From Streptomyces sp. JH14 (GTDB lineage Bacteria; Actinomycetota; Actinomycetes; Streptomycetales; Streptomycetaceae), in assembly GCF_029428675.1 (NCBI RefSeq), contig NZ_JAJNEL010000001.1, forward strand, positions 4,402,001 to 4,466,000: a stretch of DNA of 64,000 nt, given 5' to 3'. The notes under the pieces are model-generated. The model was not told the DNA's origin and made no database searches. It saw nothing but the letters and a program-made list of their open reading frames with translations. The position numbers were made by a program, and so were the translations under genes. Of this stretch, positions 49,162 through 57,866 are shown piece after piece. How positions within the stretch are numbered: the first letter of the stretch is position 1; every line of letters begins with the position of its first letter.

Positions 49162-49920
49162 TCAGAAGCGACGCGTGATCAGCGCGCGCTTCACTTCCTG
49201 GATCGCCTTGGTGACCTCGATGCCACGCGGGCAGGCGTCCGTGCAGTTGAAGGTGGTGCGGCAACGCCACACGCCGTCACGGTCGTTGAGGATCTCCAGG
49301 CGCTGCTCGCCGCCCTCGTCGCGCGAGTCGAAGATGAAGCGGTGCGCGTTGACGATCGCAGCCGGGCCGAAGTACTGGCCGTCGTTCCAGAACACCGGGC
49401 ACGACGAGGTGCACGCGGCGCACAGGATGCACTTGGTGGTGTCGTCGAACCGCTCGCGGTCCTCGGCGGACTGCAGACGCTCGCGCGTCGGCTCGTTGCC
49501 CTTGGTGATGAGGAACGGCATGACGTCGCGGTACGCCTGGAAGAACGGATCCATGTCGACCACGAGGTCCTTGAGGACCGTGAGGCCCTTGATGGCCTCG
49601 ACCGTGATCGGCTTCTCCGGGGAGATGTCCTTGATCAGCGTCTTGCAGGCGAGCCTGTTCTTGCCGTTGATCCGCATCGCGTCGGAGCCGCAGATGCCGT
49701 GCGCACAGGAGCGACGGAACGTCAGGGTGCCGTCGATGTCCCACTTGATCTTGTGAAGGGCGTCGAGGACACGCTCCTTCGGGTCGATCTCGACCTGGAA
49801 GTCCTGCCACTGGGCCTCTTCGGAGACCTCGGGGTTGAAGCGGCGGATCCGGAAGGTGACCGTGATGTACGGGGAGGCGGCGGACTCCGCCTCCACCTTG
49901 TCCATAGTCGGGGTAGCCAT
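49162..49920 (-). CDS. sdhB: Succinate dehydrogenase iron-sulfur subunit
   Basis: A 252-aa electron-transfer subunit carrying three clusters. The [2Fe-2S] ligands are in RRSCAHGICGSDAM plus a later Cys in NRLAC; the [4Fe-4S] ligands are in CILCAACTSSCPVFW; and the [3Fe-4S] ligands are in CRTTFNCTDACPRGI. Last gene of the sdhCDAB operon; its ATG shares a base with the sdhA stop (TGATG). Confidence 0.97.
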   Translation of the reverse strand: MATPTMDKVEAESAASPYITVTFRIRRFNPEVSEEAQWQDFQVEIDPKERVLDALHKIKWDIDGTLTFRRSCAHGICGSDAMRINGKNRLACKTLIKDISPEKPITVEAIKGLTVLKDLVVDMDPFFQAYRDVMPFLITKGNEPTRERLQSAEDRERFDDTTKCILCAACTSSCPVFWNDGQYFGPAAIVNAHRFIFDSRDEGGEQRLEILNDRDGVWRCRTTFNCTDACPRGIEVTKAIQEVKRALITRRF

Positions 49921-51674
49921 CAGTACTTACGCTCCATCGGCTGGTAGCGGGTCTGGACGACGGGCTTGTAGTCGAGCCGGATCGACTCGGTGCCGTCGGC
50001 CGCGACCTCGCGGTACGCCATGGTGTGGCGCATGAAGTTGACGTCGTCGCGGTTCGGGTAGTCCTCGCGGTAGTGACCGCCGCGGGACTCCTTGCGGGCC
50101 AGCGCCGAGGTCGCCATGACCTCGGCCAGGTCGAGCAGGTTGCCCAGCTCGATGGCCTCGAGGAGGTCCGTGTTGAACCGCTTGCCCTTGTCCTGGATGG
50201 ACACGTTCAGGTAGCGCCTGCGCAGCTCGGCGATCTTGTCGACGGCCGTCTTGATGGTCTGCTCGGTACGGAACACCATCACATTGGCGTCCATGCACTC
50301 CTGCAGCTCCAGACGGAGCGTCGCGACGCGCTCGGTGCCCGTCGAGTTGCGCAGCCGCTCGACCTGGTCGATGACCTGCTGCGCCGGGTTCTCGGGAAGC
50401 TCGACGAAGTCGTGCTTCGCGGAGTACTCGGCGGCGGCGATGCCCGACCGGCGCCCGAAGACGTTGATGTCGAGCAGCGAGTTGGTGCCCAGGCGGTTGG
50501 CCCCGTGCACGGAGACGCACGCGACCTCGCCGGCGGCGTACAGGCCCGGGACGACGGTGGTGTTGTCGGCCAGCACCTCGCCCTCGACGTTGGTCGGGAT
50601 GCCGCCCATGGCGTAGTGCGCGGTCGGCTGGATCGGGATCGGGTCCGTGTAGGGCTCGATACCGAGGTACGTACGCGCGAACTCGGTGATGTCCGGGAGC
50701 TTCGCGTCCAGCTGCTCCGGCGGCAGGTGCGTGAGGTCGAGGTAGACGTGGTCGCCCTCGGGACCGCAGCCGCGGCCCTCACGGATCTCCGTGTAGATGG
50801 AGCGGGACACGACGTCACGGGACGCGAGGTCCTTCATGACGGGCGCGTACTTCTCCATGAAGCGCTCGCCGTCCTTGTTGCGGAGGATGCCGCCCTCACC
50901 ACGGGCGCCCTCCGTCAGCAGGATGCCCATGCGCCAGATGCCCGTCGGGTGGAACTGGAAGAACTCCATGTCCTCCAGCGGCAGACCGCGGCGGTACGCG
51001 GCGGCCTGGCCGTCACCGGTCAGGGTGTGGGCGTTCGACGTCACCTTGAAGAACTTGCCGGTGCCGCCGGAGGCGAAGATGATCGACTTCGCCTGGAAGA
51101 TGTGGATCTCGCCGGTGGCCAGCTCGTACGCGACGACGCCCGCGGACTTCTTGACTCCGTCGACCTCCTGCAGCAGCAGGTCCAGGACGTAGAACTCGTT
51201 GAAGAACTCCACACCCTCCTTGACGCAGTTCTGGTACAGCGTCTGGAGGATCATGTGGCCGGTGCGGTCCGAGGCGTAGCAGGACCGGCGGACCGGGGCC
51301 TCGCCGTGGTTACGGCTGTGGCCGCCGAAGCGGCGCTGGTCGATCTTGCCCTCGGGCGTGCGGTTGAACGGCAGGCCCATCTTCTCCAGGTCGAGAACGG
51401 AGTCGATGGCCTCCTTCGCCAGGATCTCGGCGGCGTCCTGGTCGACCAGGTAGTCGCCGCCCTTGATCGTGTCGAAGGTGTGCCACTCCCAGTTGTCCTC
51501 TTCCACGTTGGCGAGCGCGGCGGCCATGCCGCCCTGCGCGGCGCCCGTGTGGGAGCGGGTCGGGTACAGCTTCGTGAGCACGGCGGTACGGCTGCGCTTC
51601 GTCGACTCGATGGCCGCGCGCATGCCGGCGCCGCCGGCGCCGACGATGACGGTGTCGTACTTGTGGATCTGCAT
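49920..51674 (-). CDS. sdhA: Succinate dehydrogenase flavoprotein subunit
   Basis: A 584-aa catalytic subunit oxidising succinate to fumarate. The FAD-binding GAGGAGMRAA lies near residue 12; the covalent FAD attachment His is in SHTGAAQGGMAAA; the active-site HPTGIWRMGIL and GCGPEGDHVYLDL blocks are intact. ATG 51674 follows AGAGGAAATC. Coupled to sdhB. Confidence 0.97.
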   Translation of the reverse strand: MQIHKYDTVIVGAGGAGMRAAIESTKRSRTAVLTKLYPTRSHTGAAQGGMAAALANVEEDNWEWHTFDTIKGGDYLVDQDAAEILAKEAIDSVLDLEKMGLPFNRTPEGKIDQRRFGGHSRNHGEAPVRRSCYASDRTGHMILQTLYQNCVKEGVEFFNEFYVLDLLLQEVDGVKKSAGVVAYELATGEIHIFQAKSIIFASGGTGKFFKVTSNAHTLTGDGQAAAYRRGLPLEDMEFFQFHPTGIWRMGILLTEGARGEGGILRNKDGERFMEKYAPVMKDLASRDVVSRSIYTEIREGRGCGPEGDHVYLDLTHLPPEQLDAKLPDITEFARTYLGIEPYTDPIPIQPTAHYAMGGIPTNVEGEVLADNTTVVPGLYAAGEVACVSVHGANRLGTNSLLDINVFGRRSGIAAAEYSAKHDFVELPENPAQQVIDQVERLRNSTGTERVATLRLELQECMDANVMVFRTEQTIKTAVDKIAELRRRYLNVSIQDKGKRFNTDLLEAIELGNLLDLAEVMATSALARKESRGGHYREDYPNRDDVNFMRHTMAYREVAADGTESIRLDYKPVVQTRYQPMERKY

Positions 51675-51703
51675 GATTTCCTCTGGTCCCTCTGGCCCGG
51701 CGC

Positions 51704-52180
51704 CTAGCGGATGTTCGGGTCGAAGGTGAAGATCACCAGCGTGCCCAGCAGGACGGTGAACACCGTGGCGGTGTACAGCAGCATCTTCAGCCAGAAGCGG
51801 GTGTTGTCCCGTTCGGCGTAGTCGTTGATGACCGTACGGAGGCCGTTGGCGCCGTGGAGCATGGCCAGCCACAGCATTGCCAGGTCCCAGACCTGCCAGA
51901 ACGGCGAGGCCCAGCGGCCCGCCACGAAGGCGAAGCCGACCTTGGAGACACCGCCGTCCAGCACGAGCTGGATCAGCAGGTGACCGATGACCAGGACGAC
52001 GAGAACGATGCCCGACAGGCGCATGAAGAGCCAGGCGTACATCTCGAAGTTGGTGCGCGAAGCCTTGGGGCTCTTGCCCGTCCGCTTGCGCGGGGGCTCG
52101 ATGACCGGGGCCGGGTGGTCGACGTCGTAGAGGCTGACGCCTTCGACGGAGCCGATCGCGGCGGAGGACTCGGTGGACAT
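51704..52180 (-). CDS. sdhD: Succinate dehydrogenase membrane anchor subunit
   Basis: A 158-aa protein with three membrane helices (YAWLFMRLSGIVLVVLVIGH, LAMLWLAMLHGANGLRTVI, LLYTATVFTVLLGTLVIF). The GANGLR block and a His in HLLIQ fit the quinone/haem anchor of the actinobacterial enzyme. ATG 52180, 5 bases after the sdhC stop. Confidence 0.93.
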   Translation of the reverse strand: MSTESSAAIGSVEGVSLYDVDHPAPVIEPPRKRTGKSPKASRTNFEMYAWLFMRLSGIVLVVLVIGHLLIQLVLDGGVSKVGFAFVAGRWASPFWQVWDLAMLWLAMLHGANGLRTVINDYAERDNTRFWLKMLLYTATVFTVLLGTLVIFTFDPNIR

Positions 52181-52185
52181 TGGCC

Positions 52186-52566
52186 TCAGCTCCCGAAGAC
52201 TTCGCGTACGGCGTGGCCGAGGACGGGGTACAGGGCCCCGACCATCAGCACGACCCAGATACCCACGACGGACCAGAGCATCTGCTTCTGGTAGCGCGGG
52301 CCCTTGGCCCAGAAGTCCACGGCGACGATGCGGAGACCGTTCAGCGCGTGGAAGAGAATGGCGGCCACCAGGCCGTATTCGAGGAGCGCGACGATCGGCG
52401 TCTTGTACGTGGCCACGACGTCGTCGTAGGCCTCGGGGGAAACGCGGACGAGAGCGGTGTCCAGGACGTGTACGAACAGGAAGAAGAAAATGAGGACACC
52501 GGTGACTCGATGAGCCACCCAGGACCACATGCCTTCCCGGCCGCGGTACAGCGTTCCAGCCGGCAC
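52186..52566 (-). CDS. sdhC: Succinate dehydrogenase cytochrome b556 subunit
   Basis: A 126-aa first subunit of the operon with three membrane helices. The haem-binding SxxHRxTG motif is present in MWSWVAHRVTGVLIF, with HVLDT after the helix. GTG 52566 follows GGAGGG and matches the family start; the ORF upstream is noncoding. Confidence 0.93.
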   Translation of the reverse strand: MPAGTLYRGREGMWSWVAHRVTGVLIFFFLFVHVLDTALVRVSPEAYDDVVATYKTPIVALLEYGLVAAILFHALNGLRIVAVDFWAKGPRYQKQMLWSVVGIWVVLMVGALYPVLGHAVREVFGS

Positions 52567-52840
52567 GGAAGAACCCTCCGGGAGCGGGGATTGGGGTCGG
52601 CCGGCTTGACTGTCGGTCTGACCCGGCCGGGTACGGTCCACCGGCCCCGGCCATCGTAGCGACGGTTTGTCGGTTCGTTCGCGCCGGGGCCTCTGGTGTG
52701 ATCAAAGTGGCAATCAAACAGGCACGGACGGGCTAGAACGATGCTTTCCGGGCCCGTCCTCACGTGGGTCCGGCCCGGTCCGACCCGGTCTGACCCGGTC
52801 CGTTCCGGTCGCTTCCGGTGCAGGAACCCCAGAAGAGCTC
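52567..52840. promoter_or_regulatory. Promoter region of sdhCDAB, with decamer repeats
   Basis: The 274-base gap upstream of sdhC must contain its promoter; an AT-richer patch at 52700-52725 is the likeliest site. At 52771-52820 five 10-base units in register end in ccggt(c/g) (cggcccggtc, cgacccggtc, tgacccggtc, cgttccggtc, gcttccggtg). The decamers run up to the 3' end of the next gene on the same strand. Confidence 0.5.
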
Positions 52841-53353
52841 CTACGCCCGGTCGCCGGCCGTCACCAGATCGATGATGCGGCCCCGGGCGAGTCTGCGCAT
52901 CTCGTCCGCCGTGACGACCCGCTCCTCGTCCGGCTCGTGGCCCAGCCTGGCCCGGATGCCGGCCAGCACCTGGTCCGGATGCTCGGAGGGCGCGAAGGCG
53001 TCCAGGCAGATCACGAAGACATGGCCGAAGCGACATTCGTACGCGGCGTGCGCGGCGCTCAGCGCGAGATGCGCGGACGGGGGCGCGGCGTGGTGCAGTC
53101 CGGGGGAGTCCTCGGCGGCGAGCGCCTCGGCGAGATCCGCCGGGGCCAGGTCGTAGCCCGCCTCGTCGGCGGCGGCCAGCAGGGCGTCCAGGTCGGGGTA
53201 CGGGCGGTGGGCGGCCAGTCGCTTCGCCCAGCGGAGGCTGCCGCAGCAGGCGAGCAGGGCGGCCTCGGCGGCGGCGGCCGGCAGGGAGTTGAACCGGTCG
53301 AGGCCACGGGAGCGGGCACCGATGTGGGCCGGACCGCAGCTCTGCACGGGCAC
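52841..53353 (-). CDS. OHCU decarboxylase-like protein with altered active site
   Basis: A 170-aa protein of the UraD/2-oxo-4-hydroxy-4-carboxy-5-ureidoimidazoline decarboxylase family. The N-terminal FNSLPAAAAEAALLACCGS and the C-terminal ECRFGHVFVICLDAFAPSEH and IRARLGHEPDEE blocks are typical. However, the HPRIG-type segment with the catalytic His reads AEDSPGL here, so urate-pathway activity is doubtful. No urate or allantoin gene is near. GTG 53353; a 14-base palindrome (53386-53399) lies just upstream. Confidence 0.75.
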   Translation of the reverse strand: MPVQSCGPAHIGARSRGLDRFNSLPAAAAEAALLACCGSLRWAKRLAAHRPYPDLDALLAAADEAGYDLAPADLAEALAAEDSPGLHHAAPPSAHLALSAAHAAYECRFGHVFVICLDAFAPSEHPDQVLAGIRARLGHEPDEERVVTADEMRRLARGRIIDLVTAGDRA

Positions 53354-53692
53354 GGCGGCCCGTCCGGTGGAGGGCGCCTGTGGCGACCGCCCGGGCGGTT
53401 CGGGGAGGCCGGCGTGGGACTCGCTGGGCCTGGACAGCGTGGGCTCCTCGCATCAGCGGGGTCTGTGACCCTGGGGTGGGAGGGACGGGTGAGACCAGGG
53501 AGATACAGGGTGAAGGGAGAGACGAATGTGCCCCCACGCTATCGACGCAGGGCAACGAGCGTCCGACGGATGCGCGAACATCACCCGGAAGGGAGGGTTT
53601 CGGAACGGCTGATGGACGATTCTTCGAGGAGAATGCCCGGCAATCTCCCTACTTCTGCCCTGTTGCCCGCTCATATCGGAGGTTTCTGACTG
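53354..53692. other. Divergent intergenic region, OHCU-like / hexosaminidase
   Basis: 339 bases without a supported gene. It contains the palindrome ACCGCCCGGGCGGT (53386-53399) close to the leftward gene, and purine-rich repeats (ggga, gaga) at 53480-53525. A right half-site AGACCA (53492-53497) recalls the DasR box, but the left half does not match. Confidence 0.4.
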
Positions 53693-55297
53693 ATGTCGCC
53701 CTCACGCGGTGCCCTCGCAGCCGGTGCGGCCGTCGCCGTCGCGGCCGCGGTGACGATCACCGTCGTCGTCTGGCCGGAAGAATCCGGCAGCGGAGGACCG
53801 GGGAGGACGGCCGTGGCCAGCGCCCCCTCGCACGCGTCGGTCGCCCCGTCGCCGACTCGCAGCTATCCGCTCTCCTCCGCGCCCCGCACCATCCCCGCCG
53901 TGCGCGAGCACATCCCCGCCCGGGGCCCCGGCTGGCAGCCGGGCCGGGCCAGCACCGTCGTGATCGGCCCCGGCAGCGGGGGCCTCGCGGACGAGGCGCA
54001 GCTGCTGGCCGATGAGCTGAAGATCCGTTACCGGGGCGCCGTCCCGGCCCGCGCGGGCGACGTCGAGCTGACCCTGGGCGGCTCCGGCGCCCCCGAGTCG
54101 TACACCCTGAAGACCCAGGGCGGGCGGGTCACCATCACCGGCCCCGACCAGGCGGGCGTCTTCTACGGAACCCGCACCCTGAAACAGTCGCTGCGCGCCG
54201 ACGGCGCAATGCCCGAGGGAGAAGTGCGCGACAGCCCCGGACGGCCTCAGCGCGGACTCAACCTCGACATCGCGCGCAAGTACTACAGCGTCGGCTGGAT
54301 CGAGGACCGGCTGCGCGAGATGGCCGACCTCAAGCTCAACCAGCTGGGCCTGCACTTCTCCGACGACCAGGCATTCCGGATCCAGTCCGACACCCACCCC
54401 GAGGTGGTGTCACCCGAACACCTCACCAAGGCGGAGGTCCGCCAGATCCTCGCCCTGGCGGGCCGGCTGCACATCGATGTGGTCCCCGAGATCGACTCCC
54501 CGGGCCACCTCGGGGCCGTCCTGCGTCCCCACCCGGACCTTCAGCTCCGCAACACGGCCGGCGTGGTTTCGACCGGGTCGATCGACATCTCCAATCCGGG
54601 CTCCGCGAAACTCGTCGACCAGCTGATCGGCGAGTTCATGGAGCTCTTCGGAGGCAGGTACTGGCATCTCGGCGGCGACGAGTACCGCGCGCTGACGGTG
54701 CAGAACCCGGCGGCCTCGTACCCGCAGCTCCAGCGTGCCGCCCAGCTGAAGTACGGCTCGGCGGCCGGCATCAAGGACCTCGCCACGGGGTGGCTCAACG
54801 ACCGGGCGGCGGTGGTGCGCCCGCACGGGCTGCAGCCGAAGGCGTGGAACGACGGCTTCTTCCGTGGCGGAATCGTCCGGGCGGACAAGAACATCGAGGT
54901 CGAGTACTGGACGGGCAAGGAGTACGGCGCCCGGCCGCCGGAGGAGTATCTGGGTGAGGGCCGTCGACTGGTGAACCTCAACGACGAGTTCCTCTATTAC
55001 GTGCTCGGCCAGCCCAATGCCTTCGTGTACCCGACGGGGCAGCGGATCTACGAACAGTGGACCCCGCTCGTCCTGCGCGGCACGAAACCGGTACCGTCCC
55101 GCTACTCGGGCCAGATCCTGGGCGGCCGGTTCGCGGTCTGGGGCGACCTCCCGCAGGCCCAGACCCAGAACCAGGTGGCGGCAGGGATCCGGATGCCGCT
55201 GAGGGCCACGGCGCAGAAGCTGTGGGACCCGGCGACGCCGGCGCTGACCTGGAGTCAGTTCCGGGCGCTGGCCACGAAGATCGACACGGCGGGCTGA
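53693..55297 (+). CDS. Beta-N-acetylhexosaminidase (GH20)
   Basis: A 534-aa secreted or membrane-anchored glycosidase releasing N-acetylglucosamine from chitin or peptidoglycan fragments. The N-terminal hydrophobic segment (ALAAGAAVAVAAAVTITVVV) is followed by a Ser/Pro stalk, a GH20b-type domain (residues about 85-165) and the catalytic barrel starting RGLNLDIARKYY. The catalytic Asp329-Glu330 pair is in HLGGDEY. ATG 53693 follows GGAGG at a slightly long spacing. It stands alone with its own promoter region. Confidence 0.92.
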   Translation: MSPSRGALAAGAAVAVAAAVTITVVVWPEESGSGGPGRTAVASAPSHASVAPSPTRSYPLSSAPRTIPAVREHIPARGPGWQPGRASTVVIGPGSGGLADEAQLLADELKIRYRGAVPARAGDVELTLGGSGAPESYTLKTQGGRVTITGPDQAGVFYGTRTLKQSLRADGAMPEGEVRDSPGRPQRGLNLDIARKYYSVGWIEDRLREMADLKLNQLGLHFSDDQAFRIQSDTHPEVVSPEHLTKAEVRQILALAGRLHIDVVPEIDSPGHLGAVLRPHPDLQLRNTAGVVSTGSIDISNPGSAKLVDQLIGEFMELFGGRYWHLGGDEYRALTVQNPAASYPQLQRAAQLKYGSAAGIKDLATGWLNDRAAVVRPHGLQPKAWNDGFFRGGIVRADKNIEVEYWTGKEYGARPPEEYLGEGRRLVNLNDEFLYYVLGQPNAFVYPTGQRIYEQWTPLVLRGTKPVPSRYSGQILGGRFAVWGDLPQAQTQNQVAAGIRMPLRATAQKLWDPATPALTWSQFRALATKIDTAG

Positions 55298-55383
55298 GCG
55301 GGCGGCGGGACTCCGGACTCACTCGTTTAGGCTCCGCATGCCGTGTGCCCAGAAGGACACACGCCGAGCCCGGGGGGTCCCGC

Positions 55384-56079
55384 ATGTCGTCCACACCGTC
55401 CGCACCACTCGTCAGGTCCTTGCCGCAGGCCCGGCTGCGCTCGCCGGTCGGACTCTCGTACGCCGTGGTCTCCCTGATCGCGCTGTGCGCCCTGACCGAC
55501 CTCGGCGGTCTGCTGCTGGCCGGCTACGGTCTGGGCGTCTCCGGCCGCGCGGCCGGGCACGACCCCGACGGGCGCTTCGACACGTTCTACTCCGTGCTGA
55601 CGTGGTTTCAGGCGATGACCGCTCTGCCCGCCGGGATCACGTTCGTGGTCTGGCTCCGCCGGGTCCGGGTGAACGCGGAGGTCTTCCGGCCGCACGGGCA
55701 CCATCACAGCCGCCCGTGGATTTTCTGGGGCTGGGTCGTCCCCCCTGTGTGCTTCTGGTACCCGCGGCGCATCGTCCTCGACGTCTGGCGGGCGTCGACT
55801 CCGGCCGGACCGGGCGGGGAGGCACCCCGGCCCCGGCTGTGGGCCATCAACGTCTGGTGGGCGTCCTGGCTGGTGAGCAGTGTCCTGACCGCTGCCGCGG
55901 CGGAACCGTCCTCGGACCTCATGGGTACGCCGGGATTCACGGAGGCCATGGTCTTCATGATTGCCTGCAGCGTGTTCGACATGGTGGCGGCGTGGTTCGC
56001 CGTCACCGTGGTCCGCGGTGTGACGCAGATGCAGGACGTCATGGCGCGCACGGGACCGGTCGCTGCCGGCCTCACCTGA
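55384..56079 (+). CDS. DUF4328 membrane protein
   Basis: A 231-aa protein with six or so hydrophobic segments. The DUF4328 pattern is clear: FVVWLRRVRVNAEVF, WIFWGWVVPPVCFWYPRRIV and LWAINVWWASWLV. Members are often next to kinases or sigma factors, but function is unknown. ATG 55384 follows GGGGGG. It lies 86 bases after the hexosaminidase gene. Confidence 0.87.
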   Translation: MSSTPSAPLVRSLPQARLRSPVGLSYAVVSLIALCALTDLGGLLLAGYGLGVSGRAAGHDPDGRFDTFYSVLTWFQAMTALPAGITFVVWLRRVRVNAEVFRPHGHHHSRPWIFWGWVVPPVCFWYPRRIVLDVWRASTPAGPGGEAPRPRLWAINVWWASWLVSSVLTAAAAEPSSDLMGTPGFTEAMVFMIACSVFDMVAAWFAVTVVRGVTQMQDVMARTGPVAAGLT

Positions 56080-56211
56080 CACCGTGGGGCGCTTTCCGGA
56101 CTGTCGCAGTGACGATTTTGAGCCATTCGGCGCTGATAGCGGTATGCGGCTGCGGGAAGCGCCGCGTCCCCGTGCGAACCCGTACGGGGACAGGCCGACG
56201 GGGAGTTGCCG

Positions 56212-56790
56212 ATGAGCCTGCTGGAACTGATCGCCGCCGCGGACGAGCGGGCGCTGGTCGCGAGCGGGACCGCCTGCCTCGACCGATGCCTGCCCCAGCC
56301 CGCGGAGGGCGCCGACCCCGACCCGCTGCGTCCGCTCTGGGCGGGCTGCGCGAAGGGTGACGAGTGGGCGGGCCGGCTGACCGAGGCACGTACGGCGCTC
56401 GACGTTCTGCCGCCCGGGGAGGACGGGACCGTACCCGCGATACGGAAGCTGCTCGGCGAAGCACCCGCGGACCGGACGGATCCGGGGCTGCGGGCGTGGG
56501 CCGAGGCCTGCTCGCTCCTGGCCCTGAGGGTCCACCTCGGGCACGACGCGACGCCCGCCGCCGAGGACGAGCTGCTGCGGCGCTGCCGCGAGGACGAGGC
56601 GCCGGACGCCGGGCCGCTGGTGACCGGGGAGGTGCGCCGTCAGATCCGGATCCTGGAAATGCTGGCGGAGACCGCGGGGGCGTCCGGTGCAGGGGCCGGA
56701 TTGCGCCAGGTGCTGGATGCCTCGACGGAGGGGCAGCGGGTGCTCCGCGCCGCGGCGTCGCGGCGCGCGCGTGGCCGCGGGCCCGCGTAG
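56212..56790 (+). CDS. Hypothetical helical protein
   Basis: A 192-aa soluble, Ala/Leu/Arg/Glu-rich protein with no signal or membrane segment. Visible blocks are LLELIAAADERALVASGTAC and WAEACSLLALRVHLGHDATP. I recognise no family. ATG 56212 follows GGGGAG. A clear hairpin lies downstream, so it ends a transcription unit. Confidence 0.7.
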   Translation: MSLLELIAAADERALVASGTACLDRCLPQPAEGADPDPLRPLWAGCAKGDEWAGRLTEARTALDVLPPGEDGTVPAIRKLLGEAPADRTDPGLRAWAEACSLLALRVHLGHDATPAAEDELLRRCREDEAPDAGPLVTGEVRRQIRILEMLAETAGASGAGAGLRQVLDASTEGQRVLRAAASRRARGRGPA

Positions 56791-56875
56791 GCGGATCCGT
56801 CCGGGCGACCGGGGAACCCTGGGCGAGCAACGTCCGGGGGAGCCCGGGAAGTGAAGAGCTGTAGGAGATGACGAG

Positions 56876-56919
56876 GACGACCGGGGCCGCCACCCCCCAC
56901 AGGAGAGGCCCCGGTCGTC
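56876..56919 (+). terminator. Terminator
   Basis: Perfect 13-bp arms GACGACCGGGGCC (56876-56888) / GGCCCCGGTCGTC (56907-56919), followed by a short T-rich stretch, between a gene ending at 56790 and the next starting at 57051. Confidence 0.75.
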
Positions 56920-57050
56920 TTCCGCGGGGCCGCAGGACGACCCCGTACTCATCTCAGCGCCGCGCATGCGTTTTCTGTCACACCGCCCCAAGTCTGTGAA
57001 AGGTTGCGGGTTGTACAAGTCATGGACGTGACCCCCGCGAAGGACGTAGC

Positions 57051-57866
57051 GTGCTGAGTCGCGCAGGGTGGCGCGGCAGTGGTGACCAGCTGCGATTCAG
57101 GACAGCAGGGCAGGTTGAGGGAGTGCTGGGGGACGACGCGGAGCTGACCACCGCGGTGCTCGCGGCTCAGGACGGGGACGAAGACGCCTTCCGTACTGTG
57201 TACCGCGCTGTGCAGCCGCGGCTGCTGGGCTACATACGGACGCTGGTGGGGGAACCGGACGCCGAGGACGTGGCATCCGAGTCATGGCTGCAGATAGCGC
57301 GCGACCTCGACCGGTTCAGCGGCGACGCCGACCGGTTCCGCGGGTGGGCGGCGCGCATAGCGCGCAACCGGGCTCTGGACCATCTGCGGATGCGCGGCAG
57401 GCGTCCCGCGATCGGCGGCGACGAGACGGAACTGTCCGAGAAGCCGGCCGAGTCCGATACCGCCGACGAGGCGATGGAGGCACTGGCCACCGGACGTACG
57501 ATGTCTCTCATCGCCCAACTGCCGCAGGACCAGGCCGAGGCCGTCGTGCTGCGTGTGGTGGTCGGTCTGGACGCCAAGAGCGCGGCGCAGACGCTCGGCA
57601 AGCGGCCGGGCGCGGTTCGTACCGCCGCGCACCGTGGACTGAAACGGCTCGCGGAGCTGCTTCACGCGGACAGCGGCGGCAGTGGTGACGGCGGTGACAG
57701 CAGCGAGGGCGGGGAGAGCGGGCCGGTCGGAACCCACCCGCACGGGGGCGCGGCAGGCAAGGCGGCGGAGCTCGGCGCCGTACCCGCACAGCGCGCTTTC
57801 CGCACCGGTCTGGCGGCGTCCGCCGGTGTGACGCATTCGCGTCCTTGGACGCAGAGGAACATGTGA
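57051..57866 (+). CDS. ECF RNA polymerase sigma factor
   Basis: A 271-aa sigma factor. Region 2 is LLGYIRTLVGEPDAEDVASE, with the WAARIARNRALDHLR helix; region 4 is AKSAAQTLGKRPGAVRTAAH. The C-terminal 65 residues are a Gly/Ser/His-rich tail of unknown use. GTG 57051 follows GAAGGA. The stop overlaps the ATG of the next gene (TGATG), implying translational coupling to a membrane-bound partner. Confidence 0.9.
   Translation: MLSRAGWRGSGDQLRFRTAGQVEGVLGDDAELTTAVLAAQDGDEDAFRTVYRAVQPRLLGYIRTLVGEPDAEDVASESWLQIARDLDRFSGDADRFRGWAARIARNRALDHLRMRGRRPAIGGDETELSEKPAESDTADEAMEALATGRTMSLIAQLPQDQAEAVVLRVVVGLDAKSAAQTLGKRPGAVRTAAHRGLKRLAELLHADSGGSGDGGDSSEGGESGPVGTHPHGGAAGKAAELGAVPAQRAFRTGLAASAGVTHSRPWTQRNM

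Noticed and set aside
50025..51707. 560-aa open frame antisense to sdhA
   Set aside because: Shadow of sdhA; motif-free Val/Leu/Asp-rich translation.
53486..53497. DasR box upstream of the hexosaminidase gene
   Set aside because: Only the right half (AGACCA) matches the TGGTCTAGACCA core; the left half matches at two of six bases and it lies about 200 bases upstream.
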